Source: Thalassospira profundimaris
Lineage (GTDB): Bacteria; Pseudomonadota; Alphaproteobacteria; Rhodospirillales; Thalassospiraceae
Assembly (NCBI RefSeq): GCF_003326795.1
Contig: NZ_JPWI01000015.1
Coordinates: 62,001 to 126,000, forward strand
Direction of reading: 5' to 3'
DNA length: 64,000 nt
Shown here: in pieces, positions 32,426-40,034 of the stretch
Position numbering within the stretch: position 1 is the first letter of the stretch
How the letters are laid out: the number at the start of each line of letters is the position of its first letter
Position numbers and translations under genes: made by a program
Notes under the pieces: model-generated
The model's input: only the letters and a program-made list of their open reading frames with translations
Database searches by the model: none
Told to the model about the DNA's origin: nothing

Positions 32426-32725
32426 AAGGCGCATAGTGCGCGCTGGGCGTACCGGGCGCATCGCGGGCACACTTAAGGGCCATAACGCGCACAACGCGCC
32501 TTTGCTGTATAATGCGCGATATACACCTTAACCGCACAATACGCAGCATACAGATCATGCGCAACAGGCGTACCGCACAGACTTGACGCCACACACACTT
32601 TATACGCATCATGCACATGAGGCGCTTAACGCACCATTAACACCTTTGGCGCATAATACTCATCATACAGCTATGCGCACCATGCGCATTCTACAGATTA
32701 TACGCCTCCTACACCTTATGTGTAT
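32426..32725 (+). repeat. about 30 tandem degenerate 9-bp units, probable centromere
   Basis: 300 bases made of 9-base words close to CATRCGCAT, e.g. CATGCGCAA, TATACGCAT, CATGCACAT, CATACAGAT, TATACGCCT. The central block 32484-32672 keeps exact 9-base register for 21 units. A five-unit block (32426-32470) lies upstream, separated by 13 bases, and a five-unit block (32681-32725) continues downstream after a one-base phase slip. It sits directly before parA, where type Ib plasmids have parC/parH-type centromeres of short direct repeats bound by a ribbon-helix-helix protein; that protein is encoded at 33482. Confidence 0.75.
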
Positions 32726-32748
32726 CAAACTCAAACCGGAGATAGACA

Positions 32749-33480
32749 ATGACGCAGGAAGACAATTGCTGGATCATTCTGCTTGGTGGCCAGAAGGGCG
32801 GCACTGGCAAAACAACCCTTGCGACCAATCTCGCAGCACTCTTCGCTGGAATGGAATGGGCTACGCTCCTGGTGAATGCGGACAACCAGAAGTCTCTTGT
32901 TACATGGAATGATCAACGTTCCGAACTTGGTCGTGAAACTGTGGAAGGGCAGGGCAAGGCTTTCAACGAGCTTACACTGGTTAGCCAATTCGGGAAAAAC
33001 CTGCATAAGGACGTCAAAAAACTGACGCCGCAATACAATGTGGCAATCATCGATGCCGGCGGCTTTGATAGTGCGGAATTTCGTTCCGCCTTGCTGATCG
33101 CAGATGTATTGGTGAGCCCGCTCAACGCATCTTCGTTTGATACCTGGACGCTTGAACAGCTCCACGAGATTGTTGAAGGCGCAAAAATCAACAATCCCGA
33201 CCTGAAGGCCGGGCTGATCCTTAATCGCGTGAATGCTTCTTCGGTCAGCGAAGCAAAGGACGCTCTGCGCAGCATCGTTGAAGATGAAGAAGATCCTCTT
33301 GAGAGTTTCTTCCTGTACAAAAAGGCGATTGTAAACCGGAATGCATACAGCCGCGCACCCGCACTGGGGCTCGCTGTTCACGAAATGCCTCGACCGGATC
33401 CGAAGGCAAAGGAAGAAATGGTTGCTCTTCAACAGGAAATCCTTGAGCTATTCCAGGCCGCAGCAGAGGAGGCCGCATAA
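32749..33480 (+). CDS. parA: ParA partition ATPase (small, type Ib-like)
   Basis: 243 residues. It has a deviant Walker A GGQKGGTGKTT (about residues 13-23), no N-terminal HTH, and the Walker A' 'NVAIIDAGG' and 'LVSPLNAS' strands of ParA/MinD ATPases. Small ParAs without an HTH work with a ribbon-helix-helix partner that binds the centromere and represses the operon. GGAG lies 9 bases before ATG. Confidence 0.85.
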   Translation: MTQEDNCWIILLGGQKGGTGKTTLATNLAALFAGMEWATLLVNADNQKSLVTWNDQRSELGRETVEGQGKAFNELTLVSQFGKNLHKDVKKLTPQYNVAIIDAGGFDSAEFRSALLIADVLVSPLNASSFDTWTLEQLHEIVEGAKINNPDLKAGLILNRVNASSVSEAKDALRSIVEDEEDPLESFFLYKKAIVNRNAYSRAPALGLAVHEMPRPDPKAKEEMVALQQEILELFQAAAEEAA

Positions 33481-33481
33481 G

Positions 33482-33853
33482 ATGAGCAAAGCACCAATCC
33501 TTGCAAAACCCCTCAAAAAGCGTCAGCGTGATCCTCTTCAGGACGTGGCCGAACGGTCAGCAGAAGCTGACAAGTTTGTCTCCGGTGCCGCCGTGGCGAC
33601 CAGTCCAGCGATCGTGAAGACAAGCGATAAACCGGCAAAGCCGCAGTTCGAACGCAAGAACTTCCGTTTCACCGTCGAAGAGCTGCAAAAGATTGATGAT
33701 TTGAAGCTCAATCTGTTGCTCGCCAGCCGCGAGAAAGGCGAAACAGTCAGTCTGTATGACAATGAAATCGTTCGTCTCGGCGTTCTGGCACTCGCGGAGA
33801 TGTCGACTGATGACGTCCTGGCACTGGTTGGTAAGCTGTCCCGCGCTAAGTGA
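33482..33853 (+). CDS. ParB/ParG-like ribbon-helix-helix partner
   Basis: 123 residues from ATG 33482, one base after the parA stop, with AGAGGAGG upstream. A disordered basic N-terminus (about residues 1-60) is followed by a ribbon-helix-helix-type module (about 62-105: FRFTVEELQKIDDLKLNLLLASREKGETVSLYDNEIVRLGVLAL). Expected to bind the 9-bp repeats at 32426-32725 and stimulate ParA. Confidence 0.75.
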   Translation: MSKAPILAKPLKKRQRDPLQDVAERSAEADKFVSGAAVATSPAIVKTSDKPAKPQFERKNFRFTVEELQKIDDLKLNLLLASREKGETVSLYDNEIVRLGVLALAEMSTDDVLALVGKLSRAK

Positions 33854-33925
33854 AAAACTTGCTTGATGACCGATGAGAGGGCAGGGGACCTTGATGGTCT
33901 TTTGCCCTTCGCTTCTAGGCAGAAA

Positions 33926-34328
33926 TGTCCGCGAAGTGACGTGTCGATTCGGCACAACGCGGACAGGCTCATGTTAATCAATGAGTCATGAAACTTCATC
34001 CATCGCATTAAGTCCAAGTTCTCCACGTTTACAGTGCTTTAGCAAATAACCATTGAGAACAACTCTCAAGATGATGGTTGCTCGATTCGTGTTATCGCGG
34101 ACATTTTCGTACTGTTGGCTCTTCAAACAGCTAATCTGCGGGCGATAAAACTTTAACGCCGATTGCGTTACCGGTTTAATGTCCGCGAAATGCCGTGTTT
34201 TCAGTGTTTTGAACCCTGATCTTTTCGTCACATCGCGGACAAAATGAATCGTCACATCGCGGACAAACCTGAATCAAAGCATTGATCCTACGGCGCTTTT
34301 CCATAAAACTCGTCACATCGCGGACAAA
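33926..34328. repeat. iterons of the origin, upstream of repA
   Basis: Copies of a GTCACATCGCGGACAAA-type iteron. Exact or near-exact direct copies are at 34227-34243, 34251-34267 and 34312-34328. Inverted or shorter versions (TGTCCGCGAAGTGAC 33926-33940, 33952-33965, 34091-34103, 34180-34192) lie further upstream. These are RepA binding sites for replication control and autoregulation. The 498-base gap holds no gene. Confidence 0.8.
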
Positions 34329-34351
34329 CGCTTAGCAGAGGGGATCGGTCG

Positions 34352-35479
34352 TTGAGCGATTCACAACAGGTTGATCTGTTTCTCGACCAGCTTGTCGATG
34401 GAGCACCATTCAAGGATGACCGGGCTCTCATGGAGCATCCGTGGTTCTCGCTGACCAAACAACCACGCAAGACACCCTTTGAGTATAATCGTGGAGGGGT
34501 GGAGATCCGCATCGAACCTGGTGCCAAAGGCATGGCCAGCATCTGGGATAAAGATCTTCTGATGTATATCGGATCGATCATCAACGACAAGATCGAGCGC
34601 GGTGAACCGGTACCGGAAGATCGCAAGATCAAGTTCGCAGCCCATGACTTCCTGAAAGCAACCAGGCGGCAAACTTCAAAGCGCGGCTACGACCTGTTTC
34701 TTGACTGCCTCGAACGCCTCGATGGTACACGTATCAGGACGAACGTGGCATCGGCCAAGGAACGCACCCGACAGGGCTTTGGCTGGATCGAAAGCTTTAA
34801 GATTCTTGAACGCAAGACCAAGAGCGGCAAGACCGTAATGGCCGCGGTTGAGGTCACTCTCAATGAATGGATGTTCAAGGCCATTGTCGTTGATCGACGT
34901 GTATTGACGATCAATCCCCGCTATTTCGATCTGTCTAAGGGGCTTGAACGCCGTCTCTACGAGCTGGCACGCAAGCATTGCGGCAATCAGCGTTCGTGGT
35001 TGATTGGCATTCCATCGCTTAAGGAAAAGTGCGGCTCCGATCGTGAAGAGCGCAAGTTTCGAGCAGAACTCAAGAAGATCATCGAGGACGGTACCGTTCC
35101 CGACTATGCCTTGCGGCTGGATAAGGCAGCGGCATTTGACAGTCCATTCAAGTCTCGCAATCCAAAGGACTGGATGCTTGAAGTAAGGCCATTGCGTCCG
35201 CGAAGTGACGAATTGGAAATGCCTGGCAGTGGGGATGGGGTAGAGGGATCTGGTCAGGAGTTGCTTTCCGGTACCAAGACCGTCTCAGCTCGTCCAAAGA
35301 AACTTCATATTGACGCAATGGAACGCGCCCGTGGCCGATATCCCGGATGGGATATTGAACTGATCGAGCGTGAATGGATGCGTTTCACAGAAGAACGCGG
35401 ACAGGTGTTGAAGAACCCTGAGGCTGCTTTCTTTGCCTTTGCTGACAAATGGGTCGAAAACCGCAGCGTCGACGCCTGA
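34352..35479 (+). CDS. repA: RepA replication initiator (RPA family)
   Basis: 375 residues from TTG 34352 (AGAGGGG upstream). The match to the plasmid replication initiator protein A family is good: an N-terminal 'MEHPWFSLTKQPRKTPFEY', 'ASIWDKDLLMYIGS', 'RRQTSKRGYDLFLDCLERLDGT', 'LTINPRYFDLSKGLERRLYELARKHCG'. These hold tandem winged-helix domains that bind iterons and melt the origin. The C-terminal 90 residues are variable. Iterons lie on both sides and a DnaA box follows the gene. Confidence 0.85.
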   Translation: MSDSQQVDLFLDQLVDGAPFKDDRALMEHPWFSLTKQPRKTPFEYNRGGVEIRIEPGAKGMASIWDKDLLMYIGSIINDKIERGEPVPEDRKIKFAAHDFLKATRRQTSKRGYDLFLDCLERLDGTRIRTNVASAKERTRQGFGWIESFKILERKTKSGKTVMAAVEVTLNEWMFKAIVVDRRVLTINPRYFDLSKGLERRLYELARKHCGNQRSWLIGIPSLKEKCGSDREERKFRAELKKIIEDGTVPDYALRLDKAAAFDSPFKSRNPKDWMLEVRPLRPRSDELEMPGSGDGVEGSGQELLSGTKTVSARPKKLHIDAMERARGRYPGWDIELIEREWMRFTEERGQVLKNPEAAFFAFADKWVENRSVDA

Positions 35480-35485
35480 CCTGCC

Positions 35486-35494
35486 TGTGGATAA
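35486..35494 (-). promoter_or_regulatory. DnaA box
   Basis: TGTGGATAA on the plus strand, i.e. a perfect TTATCCACA on the minus strand, 7 bases after the repA stop and 22 bases before the downstream iterons. It supports an origin here. Confidence 0.7.
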
Positions 35495-35510
35495 CTTTTA
35501 TGATCATTCG

Positions 35511-35629
35511 TGCTATCGCGGACGATATTTCGGCATATCACGGACGATCATTCGTCACATCGCGGTCGTGTTATCGCGGACGTTCAAAACGATACATCGC
35601 GGACGCTACATTCGATATATCGCGGACGT
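35511..35629 (+). repeat. iterons downstream of repA
   Basis: Six TCGCGGAC-centred repeats (core starts 35516, 35538, 35560, 35574, 35597, 35620). Spacings are 22, 22, 14, 23 and 23 bp, about two helical turns except once. The third has GGTC for GGAC and the second TCACGG. Region 35630-35903 after them holds nothing I recognise. Confidence 0.8.
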
Positions 35630-35903
35630 TATTGAAGATGCGACTCTGACACTTACCAAAGCACTCATTCCCAACGTAACGGCCGTAACTCCTTCTAGCC
35701 TCATTATTAACGGGGGTAACAGCTCTAACGGCTGGAAGAGTGTTGAAAAATATATTCTTCTTAAAGTAGCGTAAAAAACGTTGGGGCACTGGTATCCGGC
35801 ACAGGGTAGGGGGAGAAGTTGTTGGAAACTCAGAAGGCATCCAGGGAGAACTGTACCTTCAAACAATCGATTTTTGAAATTGCTGCCAAGAAGGAAGGCA
35901 ACG

Positions 35904-36173
35904 ATGCCGCTCTATCGTCTTGAACCTGCTCCAGCGTACATTTATGATGAAGACTGGTCTGCCAGCACGCACAAGACACTCGTCTATGTAGAGGCTGACT
36001 CAGAAAAGGAGGCCCGTAAGATTGCTCATCGAGCCTTCTGGATAGCAGCCGACAGGAAGTCGGATGGACGGGTTCCAGAAAATCCCTGGAAGAACCCGGA
36101 CATGGTACTTTGCTACGAAGTAGATCACATACCTGAGGGTGTCCTTATGTTGAGAGCACAGGACATCCAGTGA
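35904..36173 (+). CDS. hypothetical protein, 89 aa
   Basis: Start at ATG 35904 after AAGGAAGG. A small acidic soluble protein with a tandem Glu/Lys helix ('ADSEKEARKIAHRAFW'). Not recognised. It overlaps the next small gene by four bases. Confidence 0.5.
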   Translation: MPLYRLEPAPAYIYDEDWSASTHKTLVYVEADSEKEARKIAHRAFWIAADRKSDGRVPENPWKNPDMVLCYEVDHIPEGVLMLRAQDIQ

Positions 36174-36337
36174 AGCATATCGTCATCGGAATAATAGTCG
36201 GCTTTTTGACAGGCCTGTTCTTTGGTATCTCGACCGGTATTGCCGGGTTTGGTGGTGCGATTAACGGCGCCTTTGTATTCGCCCCATTGGGGGCGCTTAT
36301 CGGGGGCCTCATTTCATCCAAATTGAAACGCAGGTAG
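36170..36337 (+). CDS. small two-TM membrane protein, 55 aa
   Basis: A GTG start at 36170 overlaps the preceding stop (GTGA). The product is nearly all hydrophobic, Gly-rich, with two transmembrane helices (about 4-25 and 28-46) and a basic end (KLKRR). It resembles small holin-like or phage shock-like membrane peptides, without a diagnostic motif. The next gene starts 8 bases on. Confidence 0.5.
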   Translation: MKHIVIGIIVGFLTGLFFGISTGIAGFGGAINGAFVFAPLGALIGGLISSKLKRR

Positions 36338-36345
36338 CTTATGCG

Positions 36346-37302
36346 ATGAAATATTCGATCCTGACGGCCGCTGTTCTCGCAGCACTCACCATTTCAGTTG
36401 GCACTGCACAGGCCGCTTCACGTAATTGCACAGCAAATGAGAAGGCCCAAGCTGATCGCCAGCTTGAAGTGATTGCCGCAGATCCAAGACTTCAGGCAAA
36501 GCTTGCTGAATATCACAGCCCCTTGGGTCTCCCGCGCGCAGCACCTGCCGGAAATGAACAGATGCTGTACCAGGGCGGCTATATCATGGCCCATGATGAG
36601 GACCTTATGACCAGCCTTTGGGTGACCTACCGGTTGACCCGCGAAGATATTGCCAATGCCAGGGGCAAGGACCGGGTCAATTGCTTCCGATCGGATCCGC
36701 GGTTGAACACTGGCACCAAAGCCTCGACAGCCGATTACAAGGAGCCCGTTTTTGATCAGGGGCATATGGCCAATGATGCGGATTTAAAGGACAATCTTGT
36801 TGAGCAGATCAACAGCTATGTTATGTCCAATATGTCACCGCAGCATTGCAGGTTTAACCGCGGTATCTGGCTCTCTATGGAAAGTTTGACCCGGTATTGG
36901 GCCCAGATCTATGGTGAAATTTTTGTCACCAGTGGTGCGATATTTGATCGGGACGGGGCAGGGGGCAGAGATCCGGACCAGAACGCAGTGCGCATGAAAA
37001 GCAATAATGGCAAATCACGGGTGGGCGTGCCCAGCCACTATTACAAGAGCATCGTGCGAGAAGAGGGCGGTCAGATGCAGGTGATCAGTTTTGTGTTTGA
37101 AAACACCAACGATGCCCATGGCAGTGCCTGGCAAGATGTTCAGCCGGGGGTGATGGATGCGATCAGCACCATCGATGTCATTGAAGGACATGCCAGCCTG
37201 CAGCTCTATCCGAAACTGCAGGGGCAAGTGATAGAAAGCGAGAAGGGTGAAGGATGGGATTTCTCGCAGAATGACAGCAATTTTGAAGCCAGCTGCAAGT
37301 AG
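36346..37302 (+). CDS. secreted DNA/RNA non-specific endonuclease
   Basis: 318 residues. A signal peptide (1-23, ending AQA) precedes an EndA/NUC-family domain: the active-site motif D137-Q-G-H140 (usually DRGH), then 'MANDAD', 'MSPQHCRFNRGIW' with the metal-binding Asn, and 'GEIFVTSGAIF'. Four or more cysteines fit a periplasmic enzyme. Plasmid-borne relatives such as pKM101 Nuc-type enzymes degrade DNA in the periplasm. The Arg-to-Gln change at the second position of the motif is unusual and may reduce activity. Confidence 0.78.
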   Translation: MKYSILTAAVLAALTISVGTAQAASRNCTANEKAQADRQLEVIAADPRLQAKLAEYHSPLGLPRAAPAGNEQMLYQGGYIMAHDEDLMTSLWVTYRLTREDIANARGKDRVNCFRSDPRLNTGTKASTADYKEPVFDQGHMANDADLKDNLVEQINSYVMSNMSPQHCRFNRGIWLSMESLTRYWAQIYGEIFVTSGAIFDRDGAGGRDPDQNAVRMKSNNGKSRVGVPSHYYKSIVREEGGQMQVISFVFENTNDAHGSAWQDVQPGVMDAISTIDVIEGHASLQLYPKLQGQVIESEKGEGWDFSQNDSNFEASCK

Positions 37303-37367
37303 GTCGAAAAGCTTGGCGTGAGCGCCGAATTCTGCAATTCTTGATTGCATCGTAAGGGGAGGCGATG

Positions 37368-38219
37368 ATGTCAGAACAGCAGTTTCACAACATTGTCCTT
37401 GAGCTGGATTTCAAGGTCGACAATTCAGATAGCCTGGGAGGTTACGCCAGGGTTAATCGGGATGCTCGATGGTTTCCGGAGGGACTACTTCAAGCGGAAA
37501 TAATTAGGTTTCTTTCGCATTGGCGTGATCGAACCCAGTTAGTCCCAAAAGATCCATTGGAGAGCGGCTCTACATATGTCTTTCGAACGCCTAACTTCTT
37601 TGAAGTTGGGCACCTTGAATATGTAGCGACATTTGCCAGCGAAATGCTCTTGTATGGGTTCGACGATTTCCTTCGCCAACATGACTTGCAAAGCCCAAGT
37701 GATTTCATACGCTATGAAGCGATCGTCATTGAGCATCTGGGTTTTGGATGTGTAAAGACGCGTATCAGATTCTATCTGAAGGTGGCAGTTGATGTAGTAA
37801 AGCTGCTTGGAGCTATTGGCGGGGCTGTAGGAGCAGCAGTGGCACTCGATACCTATTTCGATCCGCCTGCGCCAGCCATCGAGGCCAGCTGTACAGTGCA
37901 TATGAAAGAACCCCAGAATTTGGGTCGAGAGTTGCGACGTACGATCGAGCGTTATCCCTATACATGGATGGCTTCCGGCAATGAAGCCTGCGTAAGACTG
38001 CGCCAGCAGGTGCTCAATCAGTTTCTTGATAGCCCGATCAAGGATGACGGTTTCTATGGTGGGAATACAGCGAAAGCTAAAGAAGCTGTCGCCAGAAAGG
38101 TTGGTCTGGATAGCGCGGAAATCGAGGGGCTGTATCCATTTCTGACGGATAGGCTTGAAGAACCGCAGAGCATTCTCGTCTTCAATATTCCCAGGCAACA
38201 ATCGCAACAATTGCCATAG
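37368..38219 (+). CDS. hypothetical membrane-anchored protein, 283 aa
   Basis: Start at ATG 37368, giving the better spacing to AAGGGGAGG; ATG 37365 is three bases upstream. A soluble alpha/beta N-part (about 1-130), one hydrophobic segment (about 141-160) and a C-terminal region with two Cys. Not recognised. It overlaps a convergent small gene by 38 bases. Confidence 0.55.
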   Translation: MSEQQFHNIVLELDFKVDNSDSLGGYARVNRDARWFPEGLLQAEIIRFLSHWRDRTQLVPKDPLESGSTYVFRTPNFFEVGHLEYVATFASEMLLYGFDDFLRQHDLQSPSDFIRYEAIVIEHLGFGCVKTRIRFYLKVAVDVVKLLGAIGGAVGAAVALDTYFDPPAPAIEASCTVHMKEPQNLGRELRRTIERYPYTWMASGNEACVRLRQQVLNQFLDSPIKDDGFYGGNTAKAKEAVARKVGLDSAEIEGLYPFLTDRLEEPQSILVFNIPRQQSQQLP

Positions 38220-38319
38220 CAAGCACGGCGCCAACAAATAGCCATATGAGCTTGCACCGAATGAGGTCAGCTGCAGCATTGTGAATGCCGTCCAAGGAAG
38301 ATTTATCGCGGTTTACCAT
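38182..38319 (-). CDS. small membrane protein, 45 aa
   Basis: Start at 38319; a GGAATGAGG site lies upstream. One transmembrane helix (about residues 23-43) close to the C-terminus. It ends a leftward cluster with the transglycosylase gene and may be a conjugation accessory. Confidence 0.4.
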   Translation of the reverse strand: MVNRDKSSLDGIHNAAADLIRCKLIWLFVGAVLAMAIVAIVAWEY

Positions 38320-38323
38320 CGCC

Positions 38324-38506
38324 TCATTCCTTTGTCTTGAAGGGCAGGATGTCGGCCGAGAGTTGAGCAGCCGGTATGATTTGTTGTTGGAGGCGTAAGG
38401 CTTGCAGCTTGTTAGCCTTACGGGGCAACAAGATCTTCGTGACTTCGAGAAGGACGTTATCGAGTTCCCGATCATCCTGCGGGCAACGGGTTTCGGTTAT
38501 CTTCAT
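38324..38506 (-). CDS. hypothetical small protein, 60 aa
   Basis: An ATG at 38506 overlaps the stop of the transglycosylase gene by one base. The product is helical and soluble. Not recognised. Confidence 0.4.
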   Translation of the reverse strand: MKITETRCPQDDRELDNVLLEVTKILLPRKANKLQALRLQQQIIPAAQLSADILPFKTKE

Positions 38507-39054
38507 CAGCACGGGTTCTCTTTGCCAAGCAGATGCGCATATTTGCGACCAACTTTGCAAGCATAGCCGCTTGCTCTGGCAATTACAGCCGTTTCTTTCC
38601 GATTGGGGCCGACGTGATAAGCCTCCACGGCTTTGTGCCAACTGCCCAGCTGATCGTGCAAGGAGCGCAAATACATCGCAGAACATTCTGCATTGGGGTA
38701 AGGGGCGACCAGATCGGCCGGGTCGGTCGCACATATTTTACCGACCCAACGCCAATTGATCTGCATGCATCCGATATCGACATTTTCCGTGCGGGCCGTG
38801 ATTTCATCAAGTGCGTTCAGCATGTCTTTCTGATTGCGATATCGCCGCGGCTTGCCTGAAACATTCAGGGACCAGGCCCAGGCCTGGTTCGACCAGAGTG
38901 TTTCAACTTCATTCATGGCCAACAGAAGATGCTGCGGAATGCCATAAATGCGTTCTGCTGCCCTGATTGCATCCTGACACTGTGATGCCCGTGCGTTTGT
39001 TTGCCATACCAGAAAAACGAGAGACGCTATCAGCCCGAGTTGCACTGCGCGCAT
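38506..39054 (-). CDS. VirB1-like lytic transglycosylase
   Basis: 182 residues. A signal peptide (about 1-23) precedes a transglycosylase SLT-type domain: 'AAERIYGIPQHLLLAMNEVETL' with the catalytic Glu, 'AWAWSLNVSGKPRRYRN' and 'NVDIGCMQINWRWVG', 'AYHVG' at the end. VirB1-like enzymes open peptidoglycan for type IV secretion. Neighbour of small membrane genes and of the mobilisation operon. Confidence 0.8.
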   Translation of the reverse strand: MRAVQLGLIASLVFLVWQTNARASQCQDAIRAAERIYGIPQHLLLAMNEVETLWSNQAWAWSLNVSGKPRRYRNQKDMLNALDEITARTENVDIGCMQINWRWVGKICATDPADLVAPYPNAECSAMYLRSLHDQLGSWHKAVEAYHVGPNRKETAVIARASGYACKVGRKYAHLLGKENPC

Positions 39055-39056
39055 GG

Positions 39057-39341
39057 CTATCGTGCTCCCATTAACTTGAACAACTCCAGCATTTCTCCGG
39101 GAGACTGGTCATACAGCCACCAACCAGTCAGCAGCACGATTGCGACGATATAGACCCAGCCCCGCAGACAGACCCAAAGCAGCAATAGCAGCCAATTCCA
39201 CCACCCGTTTACAGGGCGCTTCAAAGTGAAAGAGCGACGGACTGATCGGGTTCGTGCTTCCGCCTCCGAAACGATTGAAGTGCTGATACGACGTCCTATC
39301 TGGCGTCCCCATAAGCCGATCACATCTTTCACCGGTTTCAT
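39057..39341 (-). CDS. small membrane protein, 94 aa
   Basis: Start at ATG 39341 because GGAGGA lies 5 bases before it. A basic soluble N-terminus (about 1-40) and two close hydrophobic stretches (about 43-72). First gene of the leftward transglycosylase cluster, 2 bases before the next. Possibly a secretion-system assembly protein. Confidence 0.5.
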   Translation of the reverse strand: MKPVKDVIGLWGRQIGRRISTSIVSEAEARTRSVRRSFTLKRPVNGWWNWLLLLLWVCLRGWVYIVAIVLLTGWWLYDQSPGEMLELFKLMGAR

Positions 39342-39409
39342 CACTTCCTCCGTCATGGCGATCACGTTGCAATAAAAACAGATCACAGGGTAAAATGTCC
39401 TGATCACAT

Positions 39410-39638
39410 TTCCGATGGGCCAAAATCACTGATAATCACGCGGTCGGCTAGAACCGATACACTGATGTAACTAGCGATAATCCCCGTAAATCCTTACATT
39501 TTTCGCCAGAATCAACAAAGTGGATACCTGCTAATTTATTTTCGCAGGATATGCATTTTGTAATACGTTAAAAAATGTATTGCAAGAAAAACACTTGGGG
39601 AATACCCTTTAAAAATCTTGCAAAATAGGGGTTAAGGC
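39410..39638. other. candidate origin of transfer (oriT) and mob promoter
   Basis: 230 bases without a gene directly upstream of mobC and the relaxase, where MOB-type plasmids have oriT. The minus strand contains TATCCTG|C (39551 to 39544), matching the YATCCTG|Y nick consensus of MOBP relaxases, inside an imperfect inverted repeat (CCTGC 39527-39531 / GCAGG 39544-39548). Two WTCTTGCAA boxes (39580-39588, 39615-39623) flank the mobC promoter. Confidence 0.5.
39580..39623. promoter_or_regulatory. inverted WTCTTGCAA pair before mobC
   Basis: TTGCAAGAA (39580-39588) and ATCTTGCAA (39615-39623) face each other across 26 bases, ending 15 bases before mobC. The probable operator links transfer to the same regulator as the 9547 operon. 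Confidence 0.55.
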
Positions 39639-40034
39639 GTGTCGGGAAAGACAGGGGTTCGCAGTTATCGAATGGATGATGCTGAATATTCTGCTGTTGT
39701 CGCTGCAGCAGAAAAGGTTGGCCTCAAGCCTGCCCGATTTGTGAAAGATGCAGCCCTGATGCGCGCTCGGGCCTCAACCGATCCGAAGAAGGCTCAAAGA
39801 GAAGTTGTGCCTGTTTTGACAGTAGAACAGGAAAGTGTGTTGCGCGGGTTGCTGGTCAATATTCGCGGCATACGGGGATTGCTGAACCAGATCGCCAAGA
39901 ATGCCAATATCGTGGCCAAGGGTGGAGAAAGTGAGGTTCCACTCGTGGATGCATGTGTATCTGCGGTCGATAATTCAAATCAGGTATTTGATCAGGTCAG
40001 GAATGCTCTGGCATCAGCAGGAGCGCAGATCTGA
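39639..40034 (+). CDS. mobC: MobC-like relaxosome protein
   Basis: 131 residues from GTG 39639. The N-terminus ('RSYRMDDAEYSAVVAAAEKVGLKPARFVKDAALMRA') is a ribbon-helix-helix-type module typical of MobC/NikA. The middle 'LLVNIRGIRGLLNQIAKNANIVAKGG' is the MobC signature. It would bind oriT and help the relaxase. It overlaps the relaxase start by one base. Confidence 0.82.
   Translation: MSGKTGVRSYRMDDAEYSAVVAAAEKVGLKPARFVKDAALMRARASTDPKKAQREVVPVLTVEQESVLRGLLVNIRGIRGLLNQIAKNANIVAKGGESEVPLVDACVSAVDNSNQVFDQVRNALASAGAQI

Noticed and set aside
32394..32740. CRISPR array or integron attC
   Set aside because: The repeats are 9-base, degenerate and without spacers; no cas or integrase gene is near. 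The position before parA fits a centromere.
32583..32912. 109-aa plus-strand ORF
   Set aside because: It lies in the 9-bp repeat array and overlaps parA in another frame; codon pattern follows the repeats.
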